Positions 17,205 to 25,716 of a stretch of DNA of 64,000 bases are shown here, one piece after another. A program made the position numbers and the translations under genes. This DNA is from Psychrobacillus faecigallinarum (GTDB lineage: Bacteria > Bacillota > Bacilli > Bacillales_A > Planococcaceae), in NCBI RefSeq assembly GCF_014836595.1, contig NZ_JACSQO010000001.1, forward strand, positions 62,001-126,000, read 5' to 3'. Within the stretch, counting starts at the first letter, position 1; the number at the start of each line of letters is the position of its first letter. A model generated the notes under the pieces. That model was not told the DNA's origin. It searched no databases and saw only the letters and a program-made list of their open reading frames with translations.

Positions 17205-17345
17205 AGCGATACCTGCATGAGGGATTGCACATGCTTCAAGGGAAGCTCAGGAAAATGCAGGCGACAGTGGGATAGCAGAGCATCGGCTGTCCCTTCGCCC
17301 ATTTGAGCATTATTGAAAGTAAGTGCTAAGGTTCCTGGTGACTAA
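17205..17345 (+). ncRNA. Hairpin-rich intergenic segment, possible structured RNA or repeat element
   Basis: The segment looks GC-richer than its surroundings and folds by eye into nested stems. CCTGCAT (17212) pairs with ATGCAGG (17255) around an inner GCTTC-AAGG-GAAGC. Next, GGCGA pairs with TCGCC enclosing GGGATAGC/GCTGTCCC. Last, AGCATT pairs with AGTGCT. I do not recognise a known riboswitch. Strand is uncertain: the plus strand would make it a leader for the membrane protein at 17494. A dispersed palindromic repeat is the alternative. Confidence 0.45.
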
Positions 17346-17493
17346 TTTTGTAAAAATATAACATAAAACCACCATTTTAACTTTTATAGATTTTTCACCC
17401 TCTTCCCGTGGTATCCTTTATAGAGAAGGATGGAGAAACGTTGCTACTCTTCTACGGACAAAAAAAGGGGGAAAAGATATTACAAAAGCAGAT

Positions 17494-18048
17494 GTGTTAC
17501 GTACCTACGAGGAGGCGCTTATCCTGTCTTCTACGGAGCGCTGGTTAATCATCGGGGGAGCATTTATCGTACTAGCATTAATATTGATGTGGTTCTTGTT
17601 TCGGAACATCAGTCTGTTTGCCTTCATCGGGGTGTTCTTTATAACCCTTCTTGCTACCGTTTTTGGCGGATTCTACCTATGGGTCATCGTGGACTCCTAT
17701 GAGGAGGAACATATCACAGAGTGGGAGGAACAGGTAGAAGAGTACTATATCCTTACATTGCCACTGGTGACCCTAAAGATTGATGAGTACAAGGAAATTA
17801 ATTCCATGCGTGCTGAGATGGTATCCTTCACCGACCCTCCGCGCAAGCTGTATTCCTATCAGCTGAGCGGTGGGGACATTCCAGATGGGGAAAAGCTTCG
17901 TCTTAATGTGGAGCGTGTGCGTGTCGAAGGATTGACCGAACCGTATATAACTTATCAGTACCTAGAGGAAGCCATTGCGCCTGAAGGGACGCTTCACTTC
18001 CTAGAAGGCTATTACAACGTGAAGCTGTATATACCGAAAGAGGATTGA
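17494..18048 (+). CDS. Membrane protein of unknown function
   Basis: A protein of about 184 aa with two transmembrane segments (residues 18-60) followed by a soluble C-terminal domain (LTLPLVTLKIDEYKEIN..., YITYQYLEEAIAPEGTLHF). I do not recognise it. The GTG start at 17494 lacks a good ribosome binding site and the frame stays open upstream to about 17415, so the true start is uncertain. The guanine-rich run upstream (AAGGGGGAAAAG) may be the site for an unusual start. A strong terminator follows. Confidence 0.6.
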   Translation: MLRTYEEALILSSTERWLIIGGAFIVLALILMWFLFRNISLFAFIGVFFITLLATVFGGFYLWVIVDSYEEEHITEWEEQVEEYYILTLPLVTLKIDEYKEINSMRAEMVSFTDPPRKLYSYQLSGGDIPDGEKLRLNVERVRVEGLTEPYITYQYLEEAIAPEGTLHFLEGYYNVKLYIPKED

Positions 18049-18050
18049 AC

Positions 18051-18076
18051 AAACACCCCCTATGTGGGGTGTTTTG
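18051..18076 (+). terminator. Terminator AAACACCCC/GGGGTGTTT
   Basis: A 9-bp stem with a short loop and a following T-rich run (TTTTGTTTT), four bases after the stop of the membrane protein. Confidence 0.88.
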
Positions 18077-18184
18077 TTTTCCGAGAAAGCAAATCTTTAG
18101 TATGACTATGCCAACAAGTTAATCATATCGGGGATGATTTGGTTTGATAGCGGTCCCCGAGACGTTGGAAGTTACTTTAGTTTA

Positions 18185-18496
18185 TTATTCATTTATTACC
18201 TTAATTTTTTTTGCGATTTTCTTTTCATCGATTTCTTCTACCCACAATTCCACTTCTTGTCCAGGTTTTAAATCGGTGATACTATTAGTTTCCCCTATCA
18301 CATAAGTATCCTTAGAAAAAAATATTACAGGAGTATAATGTTCGTATTCAGGGTTAACTTTAAGAGGGTATAAGGTAAATTGATTACCTTCTAAACCTCT
18401 TATTACTCCGTGATAATCTGCTCTGTAAAAAAAGAAAACTATTAACATAATTACAATCATCAGGCTGGATAAAATGATCCAATATATTCTTTTCAT
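18185..18496 (-). CDS. Small membrane-anchored protein of unknown function
   Basis: 103 aa: one N-terminal transmembrane anchor (IILSSLMIVIMLIVFFFY) and an exported beta-rich domain (QFTLYPLKVNPEYEHYTPVI, LKPGQEVELWVEEID). The layout resembles small OB-like surface proteins such as those with DUF3221. The cellular role is unknown. Confidence 0.62.
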   Translation of the reverse strand: MKRIYWIILSSLMIVIMLIVFFFYRADYHGVIRGLEGNQFTLYPLKVNPEYEHYTPVIFFSKDTYVIGETNSITDLKPGQEVELWVEEIDEKKIAKKIKVINE

Positions 18497-18625
18497 GTTA
18501 ATTTCACTTCCAGAATTAGATTTATAGTTTCGATTATCGAATTAAAACAAAAAAATCAAATTATTTAACTCTAGAAAATACTATTTCTTGATTTCTTGCT
18601 TTTTCATATAAACATATAAATACCC

Positions 18626-19432
18626 TTATTCTTTGGGATTTCGCAGACTATCGAAAACCAAATAATGATCCTTTACTTCTTCTGCTTTACGATTACTATA
18701 TAACGCCATATCTCTAAACTCATCCCATTCTCCTGCATGTTCATGACTACTGCTAAACATATTTTTATCAAAGGGTTTTAGCCTTATTGATAATATACAA
18801 GCGTTTAAATTAAACCTTTTCTTTTTAGAGGAAACAAATTCACTAATTAATTTTCTTTCGTTTTCCGTTTTGATTTGGATATCATTTTGTCTAACCTGTG
18901 CCTGAATCATTTCAACTAAATACGACTCCATTTTCTCTTCATCTAAATCGGTGACTAACTCTTTGTCACTTGCTACTTTCCACAAATCATCTGCCTTTTT
19001 GACTGCATCTACTATTTGGTGTTGATTTTCAATAATAATATCGGGAACATCCTTAACGACATCGTAAGCCTTTTGTATATGCTCTGGTAAAGGACCTAAT
19101 TTCCTTTCAATTTGACCAAGAATATTTTTGTAATTTTCATAGTTTCCTAACCTATTTGCAGTAGCCCATTTAGCACCAATATGCACAAATTTCTCTATAC
19201 AAACATTAAAATTGTTTGCTAATAATGCTTCTTCCTTTATTTCCCCGAAGAAAGGAGTGCTGCCATCATTACGTAAAATCAACTGTTCTGCTGCTGGAGC
19301 AAATGTAAAATAGTAATAAAGCTCTCCCTTAAATAAAAATTTAGCCGGAAAAACGTCTGGTTTTTCATTTTCATTATAGTAAGGCTTCAATGCATCCTTA
19401 ATATTCTCCGGTAAATTGTGCATTCTTATCAT
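18626..19432 (-). CDS. Conserved hypothetical protein, 268 aa
   Basis: No signal peptide or membrane segment. The first 100 residues look like a compact alpha/beta domain (PAKFLFKGELYYYFTFAPAA), followed by a helical middle (HQIVDAVKKADDLWKVASDK) and a charged C-terminus. I do not recognise the family. It stands alone with AT-rich flanks. Confidence 0.6.
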   Translation of the reverse strand: MIRMHNLPENIKDALKPYYNENEKPDVFPAKFLFKGELYYYFTFAPAAEQLILRNDGSTPFFGEIKEEALLANNFNVCIEKFVHIGAKWATANRLGNYENYKNILGQIERKLGPLPEHIQKAYDVVKDVPDIIIENQHQIVDAVKKADDLWKVASDKELVTDLDEEKMESYLVEMIQAQVRQNDIQIKTENERKLISEFVSSKKKRFNLNACILSIRLKPFDKNMFSSSHEHAGEWDEFRDMALYSNRKAEEVKDHYLVFDSLRNPKE

Positions 19433-19545
19433 GAGGTCATATCTCCCAGTTCTGAAAATCCATTATAAGGTTTAAATGTTATTTTTTTATTTTACCATAA
19501 ACAATTACTTTGAAAGAAATCTGTAAACTACTATTACCTTTATTT

Positions 19546-20289
19546 TCAATGAAGATTCTGTACCATTCTTAACATGCTACCAATAGCTTCTATCACTGCT
19601 TGAGTTTGGTCGATATGAATTGCATGTCCTGCTTCTTTAACGATAAGATGTTTACTTACAGACGAAAGGTTAGCTAGTTCTTTTTGAAACTTCATCCAAA
19701 CCTCCATGGATTCTTAAGTATGTTGTGGCTGATTACTACCAGTCATAACAATGAGGGGAATATTGTTAAGGTTCGTTCCTCTTACTTGTTCCAGACTTTC
19801 TTCAAATTCATCAAGGGAAGCTTCTACCACAAATTGCCCTAAGTATTCTTCTTGGACCTCCTTTGTGAATAAGGGTATCATTCTCTGGTTTTGATCCTCG
19901 TGTACAGAATCTAAAAGTATTATTCCAACTACTTCTTGGGGATATTTACTTGCATATAATCTTACATTAATTCCTCCGAATGAATGACCAACCATTATAT
20001 ATGGTGGTTTAATATCTAACTTACGAAGAAGACATCTTAAATTTTCTATAATTTGAAAACTGTGTTTGGGTTTATTACTTTTCTCACTTTTGCCTATGCC
20101 ATCTCTGTCATACATAAAAACGTTAGCAAACTTAGAGACTTTATGCTTTATCGGAAGCCAATTATTACTATCCCATCCATACCCAGACTCGAATACAATC
20201 GTGAGATTATCATTAGAACCTTTGATAGATTCACAATAAAACTCCACTTCATTTACATTAATTTTTTGGCAAAGCTGATAGGTAGTCAT
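19546..20289 (-). pseudogene. Alpha/beta hydrolase interrupted by an in-frame stop
   Basis: Reading through a TAA at 19714-19716 gives one continuous 247-codon alpha/beta hydrolase. Before the stop are the oxyanion and nucleophile regions (FESGYGWDSNNW, VGHSFGGINVRLYASKYP) and the start of the acid strand (LIVMTGSNQPQHT). After it, in the same frame, come ESMEVWMKFQKELANLS and KEAGHAIHIDQTQAVIEA, which holds the catalytic histidine. The 191-aa product ending at the stop lacks that histidine and should be inactive. CAA to TAA is the simplest lesion. Confidence 0.82.
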
Positions 20290-20346
20290 TAAACCTCTCC
20301 AATCTTTAATTACTTTCTATTCAATCTCTTATTGCATAAACTTAAA

Positions 20347-20377
20347 AAGACGCCTGTTACAATAATACAGGCGTCTT
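20347..20377 (-). terminator. Terminator of the NAD salvage operon
   Basis: AAGACGCCTG pairs perfectly with CAGGCGTCTT, just after the last gene of the operon, with TTTTTAAG next on the minus strand. Confidence 0.85.
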
Positions 20378-20381
20378 CGAT

Positions 20382-20996
20382 CTATTCTCTTTGATAAAGT
20401 AAATTATCTATAATGTACTGGTAACAATTATCTGGAAGAAGATATCTTGGCTCCCCACCCATTGCAAACTCATCTCTTATATAGGAAGAGCTGATTTCCA
20501 TTGCTAGGCCTTTGTCTATGAGATGAAAGCCTTCATCGTTGTTTCTTAAGATAGGTGATTTGCTGATTACCTTTAGCATATCGATTCCATCTCTTGCCAT
20601 TACGATAAATTTGTTTTCCTTCACTAGATCTTCACCTCTTTGCCATTTACCAGCGCCTATGTCTACCAGTAAATCAGCTCCCATTATGAAGAACACTTCA
20701 TCATTTGGATACTTTTCTTTGAAATGCTTCATCGTTTCATAAGTATTTGCATTCCAAGCTTCCTGGTTCATCTCATAGTCATCCGCTTCAAAATTTTCGT
20801 TATTTTCGATAGCAAGTAATATCATATTCCAACGATGACTATCTGCAACATTCATCTCTTTGTCCCTTCTCTTATGCGAGCAAGGTAAAAAGACTACTTT
20901 ATCCAAACGACACCTGCGTCCCACTGTACTCGCCGTCCATAAATGAACATTCGTGATGGGATCAAAGGATGAACCATAGATTCCAATCCTAGCCAT
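20382..20996 (-). CDS. nadD: Nicotinate-nucleotide adenylyltransferase-like protein
   Basis: 204 aa of the nucleotidyltransferase fold. IGIYGSSFDPITNVHL replaces the usual G-x-FDP-x-H-x-GH, and ISSSYIRDEF corresponds to the ISST-x-IR motif. It should join nicotinate mononucleotide to ATP to make deamido-NAD. It is last in an NAD salvage operon behind pncB, so it is probably a second, salvage-linked enzyme beside a housekeeping NadD elsewhere. AGGAGG precedes the start by five bases. Nicotinamide-nucleotide specificity cannot be excluded. Confidence 0.82.
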   Translation of the reverse strand: MARIGIYGSSFDPITNVHLWTASTVGRRCRLDKVVFLPCSHKRRDKEMNVADSHRWNMILLAIENNENFEADDYEMNQEAWNANTYETMKHFKEKYPNDEVFFIMGADLLVDIGAGKWQRGEDLVKENKFIVMARDGIDMLKVISKSPILRNNDEGFHLIDKGLAMEISSSYIRDEFAMGGEPRYLLPDNCYQYIIDNLLYQRE

Positions 20997-21015
20997 ATTG
21001 TTTCCTCCTGTAAAT

Positions 21016-22488
21016 CTATTTTTTTTGTTTCATCATTTTATGAGTCTTCTCTTTAATCTCCGCAATTCGAGTCATTTTGTTATCCCAACATTTTTGACTC
21101 AAATCAACTGGATATTCTTCCGGGTTAAGTGGGCGCTTATATTCATCCCAAAGCAGCTCCAAGTTTTCGATAACATTTTCTCGAATTTCTTGAATGGAAG
21201 GAAGATCGTAAACAAGAATTCCATTTTGAAAGATCGTATGATGCAATTCCCTTGCTTCGAAATTGGTAACAAATTTGCTGATAAATGTATGGACCGGATG
21301 GAACATCTTTAATCTTTCCTCGTTTTGAGGTTCCTCTGTTTCCAATGCGATATAGTCACCTTCTGATTTTCCATTGTTTCGATTAATGATTCGGTAAACC
21401 TTTTTGAGGCCAGGGGTCGAAACCTTTTCTGGGTTCGCACTAATTTTGATAGTGTCCACCATCTCCCCATCTTTTCCTTCTATAGAAACAAGCTTATAAA
21501 CAGCCCCTAATGCAGGCTGGTCGAAAGCAGTGATTAGCTTTGTTCCAATTCCCCATGTATCTATTTTTGCACCTTGTGCTTTGAGGTTCATAATGGTTTC
21601 CTCGTCTAAATCATTAGAGGCAGATATCTTTGTGTTTTTGAACCCAGCTTCGTCCAGCATCTTCCTTGCTTCTTTTGATAAATAGGCCAAGTCGCCACTG
21701 TCTAACCGAATACCCTTAAAATTAATCTTGTCCCCCTGCTCTTTTGCTACTCGGATAGCATTCGGCACACCCGACTTCAATGTATCGTACGTATCGACTA
21801 AAAATACACAGTCCTTATGACTCTCGGCATACTTGGTGAACGCTAAATATTCATCAATATAAGCCTGAACCAATGAATGAGCGTGGGTACCGGCAATAGG
21901 GATCCCAAACAGTTTTCCAGCTCTGACATTAGATGTCCCATTGAAACCTGCAATATAAGCAGCTCTTGTGCCCCAGATAGCCGCATCCATCTCTTGAGCA
22001 CGACGTGTACCAAATTCTAAAGTTGTATCATCTCCAACTACTTGTTTGATTCGTGCTGCCTTAGTTGCAATAAGCGTTTGAAAATTGATGATGTTTAAAA
22101 TAGGAGTTTCAATCAGCTGAGCTTCTGCCAGTGGAGCCTCTATGCGCAAAATTGGTTCATTCGGAAAAACCAGCTCTCCTTCTTTTAGACTTCTCAAAGT
22201 ACCAGTGAATCGAAGACCTTTTAAGTAATTCAAGTATTCCTCTTCATAGCCCTGTTCTCTTAAATAATCGATATCAGTATCAGAAAAATGGAAGTTGTTT
22301 ATATATTGGATTACTCGCTCTAGACCGGCAAAAATAGCATAGCCGTTACCAAAGGGAAGCTTTCGAAAATAAACTTCGAACACAGATTTTTGATTGTGAA
22401 ATCCATCTTTCCAATACGTTTGTGCCATATTTATTTGATAAAGGTCCGTATGAAGTGCCAAGCTATCGTCGTTATATAACCTTTCCAT
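21016..22488 (-). CDS. pncB: Nicotinate phosphoribosyltransferase
   Basis: 490 aa, the usual length. Recognisable parts are ALHTDLYQINMAQTYW at the start, LEFGTRRAQEMDAA, GTHAHSLVQAYIDEYLAF with the histidine that is phosphorylated in the family, and FKGIRLDSGDLAYLSKEAR with the ribose-5-phosphate site. It makes nicotinate mononucleotide from nicotinic acid and PRPP with ATP. It lies 29 bases below the nicotinamidase gene, which supplies its substrate, and 19 bases above the adenylyltransferase. Confidence 0.95.
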   Translation of the reverse strand: MERLYNDDSLALHTDLYQINMAQTYWKDGFHNQKSVFEVYFRKLPFGNGYAIFAGLERVIQYINNFHFSDTDIDYLREQGYEEEYLNYLKGLRFTGTLRSLKEGELVFPNEPILRIEAPLAEAQLIETPILNIINFQTLIATKAARIKQVVGDDTTLEFGTRRAQEMDAAIWGTRAAYIAGFNGTSNVRAGKLFGIPIAGTHAHSLVQAYIDEYLAFTKYAESHKDCVFLVDTYDTLKSGVPNAIRVAKEQGDKINFKGIRLDSGDLAYLSKEARKMLDEAGFKNTKISASNDLDEETIMNLKAQGAKIDTWGIGTKLITAFDQPALGAVYKLVSIEGKDGEMVDTIKISANPEKVSTPGLKKVYRIINRNNGKSEGDYIALETEEPQNEERLKMFHPVHTFISKFVTNFEARELHHTIFQNGILVYDLPSIQEIRENVIENLELLWDEYKRPLNPEEYPVDLSQKCWDNKMTRIAEIKEKTHKMMKQKK

Positions 22489-22517
22489 TTAACAAAACCT
22501 CCTATTTTTAAATTCGA

Positions 22518-23063
22518 TTAAATAATTTCCGCTCCTAAAGAGCCTTGGAAATGCCCTAATGCCCAGTCATGTCCCACTTGGTTGAAGCTAGCAACTGCCT
22601 CCTTGTGGATGACAATCTTAAAGCCTTTGTTGTAAGCGTCCATAGCAGTATGAAGCACACAAATATCGGTACATACTCCTACTAAATGAACTTCAGTAAT
22701 CCCTCTTTCACGTAGTTTTATTTCTAAATCTGTCCCAGCGAAAGCAGAGTATCTTGTTTTGTCCATCCAATACACTTGGTTACTACTTTTATGCTTTTCA
22801 TATACCTCTTGCAGTCCACCGTATAATTTACGACCTTCTGTTCCTTCTAAATTGTGGGCAGGAAATAATTTGGTTTCGGGGTGATAGGGATCTCCCTGCT
22901 TGTGTAGATCAATCGCAAACACTACGTAATGATTTTCCTGTAAAAAAGATTCTGTTATACGTATAATTTCTTGCTCAATTTCTTGCCCTGGTTTACCACA
23001 TGTCAAAGCTCCATCTGTTGCAACAAAGTCATTTGTGTAATCAATGTTAATAAGTGCTTTCAT
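22518..23063 (-). CDS. pncA: Nicotinamidase (isochorismatase-like cysteine hydrolase)
   Basis: 181 aa. The catalytic triad is visible: Asp in NIDYTNDFV, Lys in MDKTRYSAF and Cys in VGVCTDICVLHTAMDAY. The metal site fits DLHKQGDPYHPE. It converts nicotinamide to nicotinate, feeding the phosphoribosyltransferase encoded next. A good TAGGAGG site precedes the ATG. Confidence 0.93.
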   Translation of the reverse strand: MKALINIDYTNDFVATDGALTCGKPGQEIEQEIIRITESFLQENHYVVFAIDLHKQGDPYHPETKLFPAHNLEGTEGRKLYGGLQEVYEKHKSSNQVYWMDKTRYSAFAGTDLEIKLRERGITEVHLVGVCTDICVLHTAMDAYNKGFKIVIHKEAVASFNQVGHDWALGHFQGSLGAEII

Positions 23064-23124
23064 TTTAACTTCCTCCTAATTATGTTATTGACAAACAAAA
23101 TGTTAATCATAATTATTAAAAAAA

Positions 23125-23901
23125 TTAATATCTAGCCGTATAGATTGATTTAATAATATCCATCTCCAAAAATTCGTATAGGGCCGCTGGTGACTTAGAA
23201 GTCCTTTGTGTCTTTTTGCCTGGTACTTTTTGAATGAAAGGAAGGGTCTTAATCTTGCGAGCAAATGATTGTTCGCTCAGTATACTTGGTTCATCAGTTA
23301 CCGTTGCTAGTACCGCTTGCAGTTCTGAATAAGTGAAATTTTTCGGCAAGAAGTTTTTTGCCACCGTCGTTTGCAGCAAATCATTAGTGATTATTCGAAT
23401 AGCATCTGTAATAATATTCTGGTGATCGAAAGCTAACTTAAGGTTTAATACTTCATCAATGGAATATAACTCAACTTCTGCCGCGTCGTCTGCCGCTTTT
23501 CTTTTAGAAAGGTAATCCATGGGTACAATTGCATAGTGTGCGTTCGTAATAATCCAACCGCGTGGGTCTCTACCAGGTTTGTCGTACACCCCGAAATGTT
23601 TAATCAGTACATCAACTACACCGGTTTCTTCCTCTAACTCTCTTTTAGCAGCTTCCAAAGCTGTTTCATCCTCTTGGACAAACCCTCCAGGAAGCGCCCA
23701 TTTTCCCGCTTCTATATTTGGATCTCCCTCTGCATTGAGTAACGCTCTCTGAATTAGCATAAGTTTTAGTGACATTTTTGGTGGCTTGTGCTCTTCCTTG
23801 TTTTCTGGAATGATGGTGAAAACCGCAATGTCTGATGTATAGCCATCAGGGGTTTTATATTTACTAATATTATATTGCTTTAACGCTTCTTCGTTAGACA
23901 T
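23125..23901 (-). CDS. NrtR-like Nudix regulator of NAD metabolism
   Basis: About 258 aa. A Nudix domain comes first, with the box G-G-F-V-Q-E-D-E, then REL-x-EET-G complete, so hydrolysis of ADP-ribose-like compounds is possible. The C-terminal 90 residues form a winged-helix-like region (KNFTYSELQAVLATV, RKIKTLPFIQKV) as in NrtR repressors. Its place as first gene of an NAD salvage operon and the palindrome beside its promoter support a regulatory role. I chose the ATG at 23901 because AAAGGAG precedes it by eight bases. Confidence 0.82.
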   Translation of the reverse strand: MSNEEALKQYNISKYKTPDGYTSDIAVFTIIPENKEEHKPPKMSLKLMLIQRALLNAEGDPNIEAGKWALPGGFVQEDETALEAAKRELEEETGVVDVLIKHFGVYDKPGRDPRGWIITNAHYAIVPMDYLSKRKAADDAAEVELYSIDEVLNLKLAFDHQNIITDAIRIITNDLLQTTVAKNFLPKNFTYSELQAVLATVTDEPSILSEQSFARKIKTLPFIQKVPGKKTQRTSKSPAALYEFLEMDIIKSIYTARY

Positions 23902-23940
23902 AACTTCCACTCCTTTCGAAGACGATTTAATTCATTTTTT

Positions 23941-23959
23941 GATTAACGATTTGTTAATC
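23941..23959. promoter_or_regulatory. Operator GATTAAC-N5-GTTAATC
   Basis: A perfect 7-bp inverted repeat with a 5-bp spacer, placed just downstream of the predicted transcription start of the NAD operon. A repressor bound here would block initiation. A weaker related half-site (GTTAATC) lies at about 23102, before pncA. Confidence 0.72.
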
Positions 23960-23967
23960 TTTATTGT

Positions 23968-23996
23968 ATTGTAATATCTGGAATTAAAAAAGTCAA
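23968..23996 (-). promoter_or_regulatory. SigA-type promoter of the NAD operon
   Basis: TTGACT (23996-23991), a 17-bp spacer, then TACAAT (23973-23968) on the minus strand. Spacing and match to consensus are good. Confidence 0.75.
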
Positions 23997-24070
23997 CTGA
24001 AAAGTCAAACAAAAGAAACAGCTTGGAAAATTTTTAGTGACCAATTCTTGTATACGAATTGCCCACTAAG

Positions 24071-24163
24071 GATTGTGGGAGACAAACAGAACATGCAGAG
24101 ACCGAGGAGAACCTTGCAGAGATGAAACCAAACCTTGCGGGAAAAAGCATAAACTTTGCAGAA
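24071..24163. repeat. 21-bp phased intergenic repeat, ACCTTGCAGA family, locus 1
   Basis: Cores ACATGCAGAG (24091), ACCTTGCAGA (24111), ACCTTGCGGG (24132) and ACTTTGCAGA (24153) are spaced 20, 21 and 21 bp. A fainter unit begins near 24071. Spacers are unrelated. The second locus is at 28491. Otherwise 24000-24245 holds only an imperfect hairpin (CAATTC/GAATTG with TTAGTG/CACTAA, about 24034-24069). Confidence 0.75.
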
Positions 24164-24245
24164 AGCTTAAAATCCGTCCAAAAAGCTTAGCTCATTAAAA
24201 TGAACCAAGCCAATAATCTTATATTTCCTATTTATTTACCTAGGT

Positions 24246-25028
24246 TTATCCTTGAATTTCTTTAATGCTTTTCCCACTTAAAAACGCGTGACCTGATATG
24301 TATTTTTCGACTGTTTCGAATCCATATTTTTGGTAGACCTTTTCGATAGCTTCATTTATCGGCAAAACCCATAGCATTTCTATCCCTTTTTTCTTTGTCT
24401 CTTGCTGAATATAATCAATAATTTGACCGATTAATCCTTTACCTCTAAAGGCTTCTAATGTAGCAACACTTTCCATTCTAGCTTGATTGCCATCTTCAAA
24501 AATACAAGCAGTGGAGCAGGCCATACCATCGTAACGGAGAAGATAATGAGTGAAAGCTGGATGATTAAACTGCTCCTCAAAAACTTTTTCCATTACTTCA
24601 ATGCCACCGAACTCTTTAATGCTACCTTCTATCTCTAGTGCTTCTTGATAGTTTTCATCTGTAACTATTTCAATCGTCACCATAGGATTAGGTGGAATAT
24701 TAATATCTCTGTTATTCCATAATTGAACTGGGCTAATCATTTCTTCATATTTAAAATTTCTCAATTTTAATTCGGAAAGTAGATTTTGCTGATTTACTAA
24801 ATCATATATATAAAATCTAGGAACAATATTTTTTGATTGATAGAATATTGTTGTCTCTTCAACTACTTTTTGAGGGTCCTCACAAGCATTCATTATCCTT
24901 GCATGATTGGCGTCATAGTAATTAGGCTGATTTTCATTATAAAATAGTATTCCCCAAGGCTTATCTATTTTTCTCGAAAATGTTTCACAATATGAAATGT
25001 CTAGTGCATGTATATTCTGCATGGTCAT
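24246..25028 (-). CDS. GNAT family N-acetyltransferase (260 aa)
   Basis: The C-terminal half is a GNAT domain: ACSTACIFEDGNQARMESVATL is strand 4, and EAFRGKGLIGQIIDYIQQE is the acetyl-CoA pyrophosphate loop (R-x-K-G-L-I-G). The N-terminal 130 residues look like a degenerate second GNAT repeat. The acceptor substrate cannot be told. The neighbour downstream of its promoter is another GNAT. Confidence 0.78.
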   Translation of the reverse strand: MTMQNIHALDISYCETFSRKIDKPWGILFYNENQPNYYDANHARIMNACEDPQKVVEETTIFYQSKNIVPRFYIYDLVNQQNLLSELKLRNFKYEEMISPVQLWNNRDINIPPNPMVTIEIVTDENYQEALEIEGSIKEFGGIEVMEKVFEEQFNHPAFTHYLLRYDGMACSTACIFEDGNQARMESVATLEAFRGKGLIGQIIDYIQQETKKKGIEMLWVLPINEAIEKVYQKYGFETVEKYISGHAFLSGKSIKEIQG

Positions 25029-25047
25029 TAAATTACTCCTATCTCTT

Positions 25048-25476
25048 TTAATTCAATAAATCTTTTTTCAAGTAATAATGGTTAAAATCCCTACCTACGT
25101 TAGGAAGAGTTCCATATACTTCATACCCATGTTTCTTATAAAAGTCTAACGCCTGAAAGCTTAAAGTATCCAATTTGATAAAGTCACATTTTTGTTCCTT
25201 AGCAATTTCCTCTGCTTCCATTAACAACTTTGTACCAAATCCTTTATTGCGTAGCGAATCATCCATTATCAAAACATGAATTTCTAGCCAATTCCAGCAG
25301 ATTTCTCCCAAAATCCCTCCAAGTACATTATCATTTTCATCCTTTAAAAAAATGTTAACCTCTTCATACCTACCTCTTAAATCCTCCGGAAAGTGTGCAA
25401 GATTAAAATAATACAATCGTTCATTAATATTTTTTTTAGATTCATTATTATCTTCTCTTATCATTCGTAATTCCAT
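25048..25476 (-). CDS. GNAT family N-acetyltransferase (142 aa)
   Basis: A single GNAT domain. IHVLIMDDSLRNKGFGTKLL carries the R-x-K-G-F-G acetyl-CoA loop, and CDFIKLDTLSFQALDFYKKH followed by GYEVYG is the closing motif B. The first 20 residues are acidic and variable. Nineteen bases separate it from the next GNAT, so the two are probably cotranscribed. Substrate unknown. Confidence 0.82.
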   Translation of the reverse strand: MELRMIREDNNESKKNINERLYYFNLAHFPEDLRGRYEEVNIFLKDENDNVLGGILGEICWNWLEIHVLIMDDSLRNKGFGTKLLMEAEEIAKEQKCDFIKLDTLSFQALDFYKKHGYEVYGTLPNVGRDFNHYYLKKDLLN

Positions 25477-25716
25477 ATGTTCTCACCTCTTCTTTAATAA
25501 AGTCGATAAATCCTAAAATTGGTAAATTAATTCTTATCTAATTTTAACATGACTACAGAATGATAAATACTTTATTCTTTCAATTTTCCAATTAATTAGA
25601 GAGTATATTTTAGATAAGCAAAATTGAGTAAGTTGATTGTATGATTTTGGGATGTATATTAAGTAGAATTTAGAAAATAACTATTAGTTATTAGACTGTA
25701 TGAAGGAGAGAATAAA

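Noticed and set aside
17430..17702. 90-aa frame overlapping the membrane protein gene
   Set aside because: Basic, cysteine-rich nonsense in another frame; the overlapping frame has clear membrane segments and a terminator at its end.
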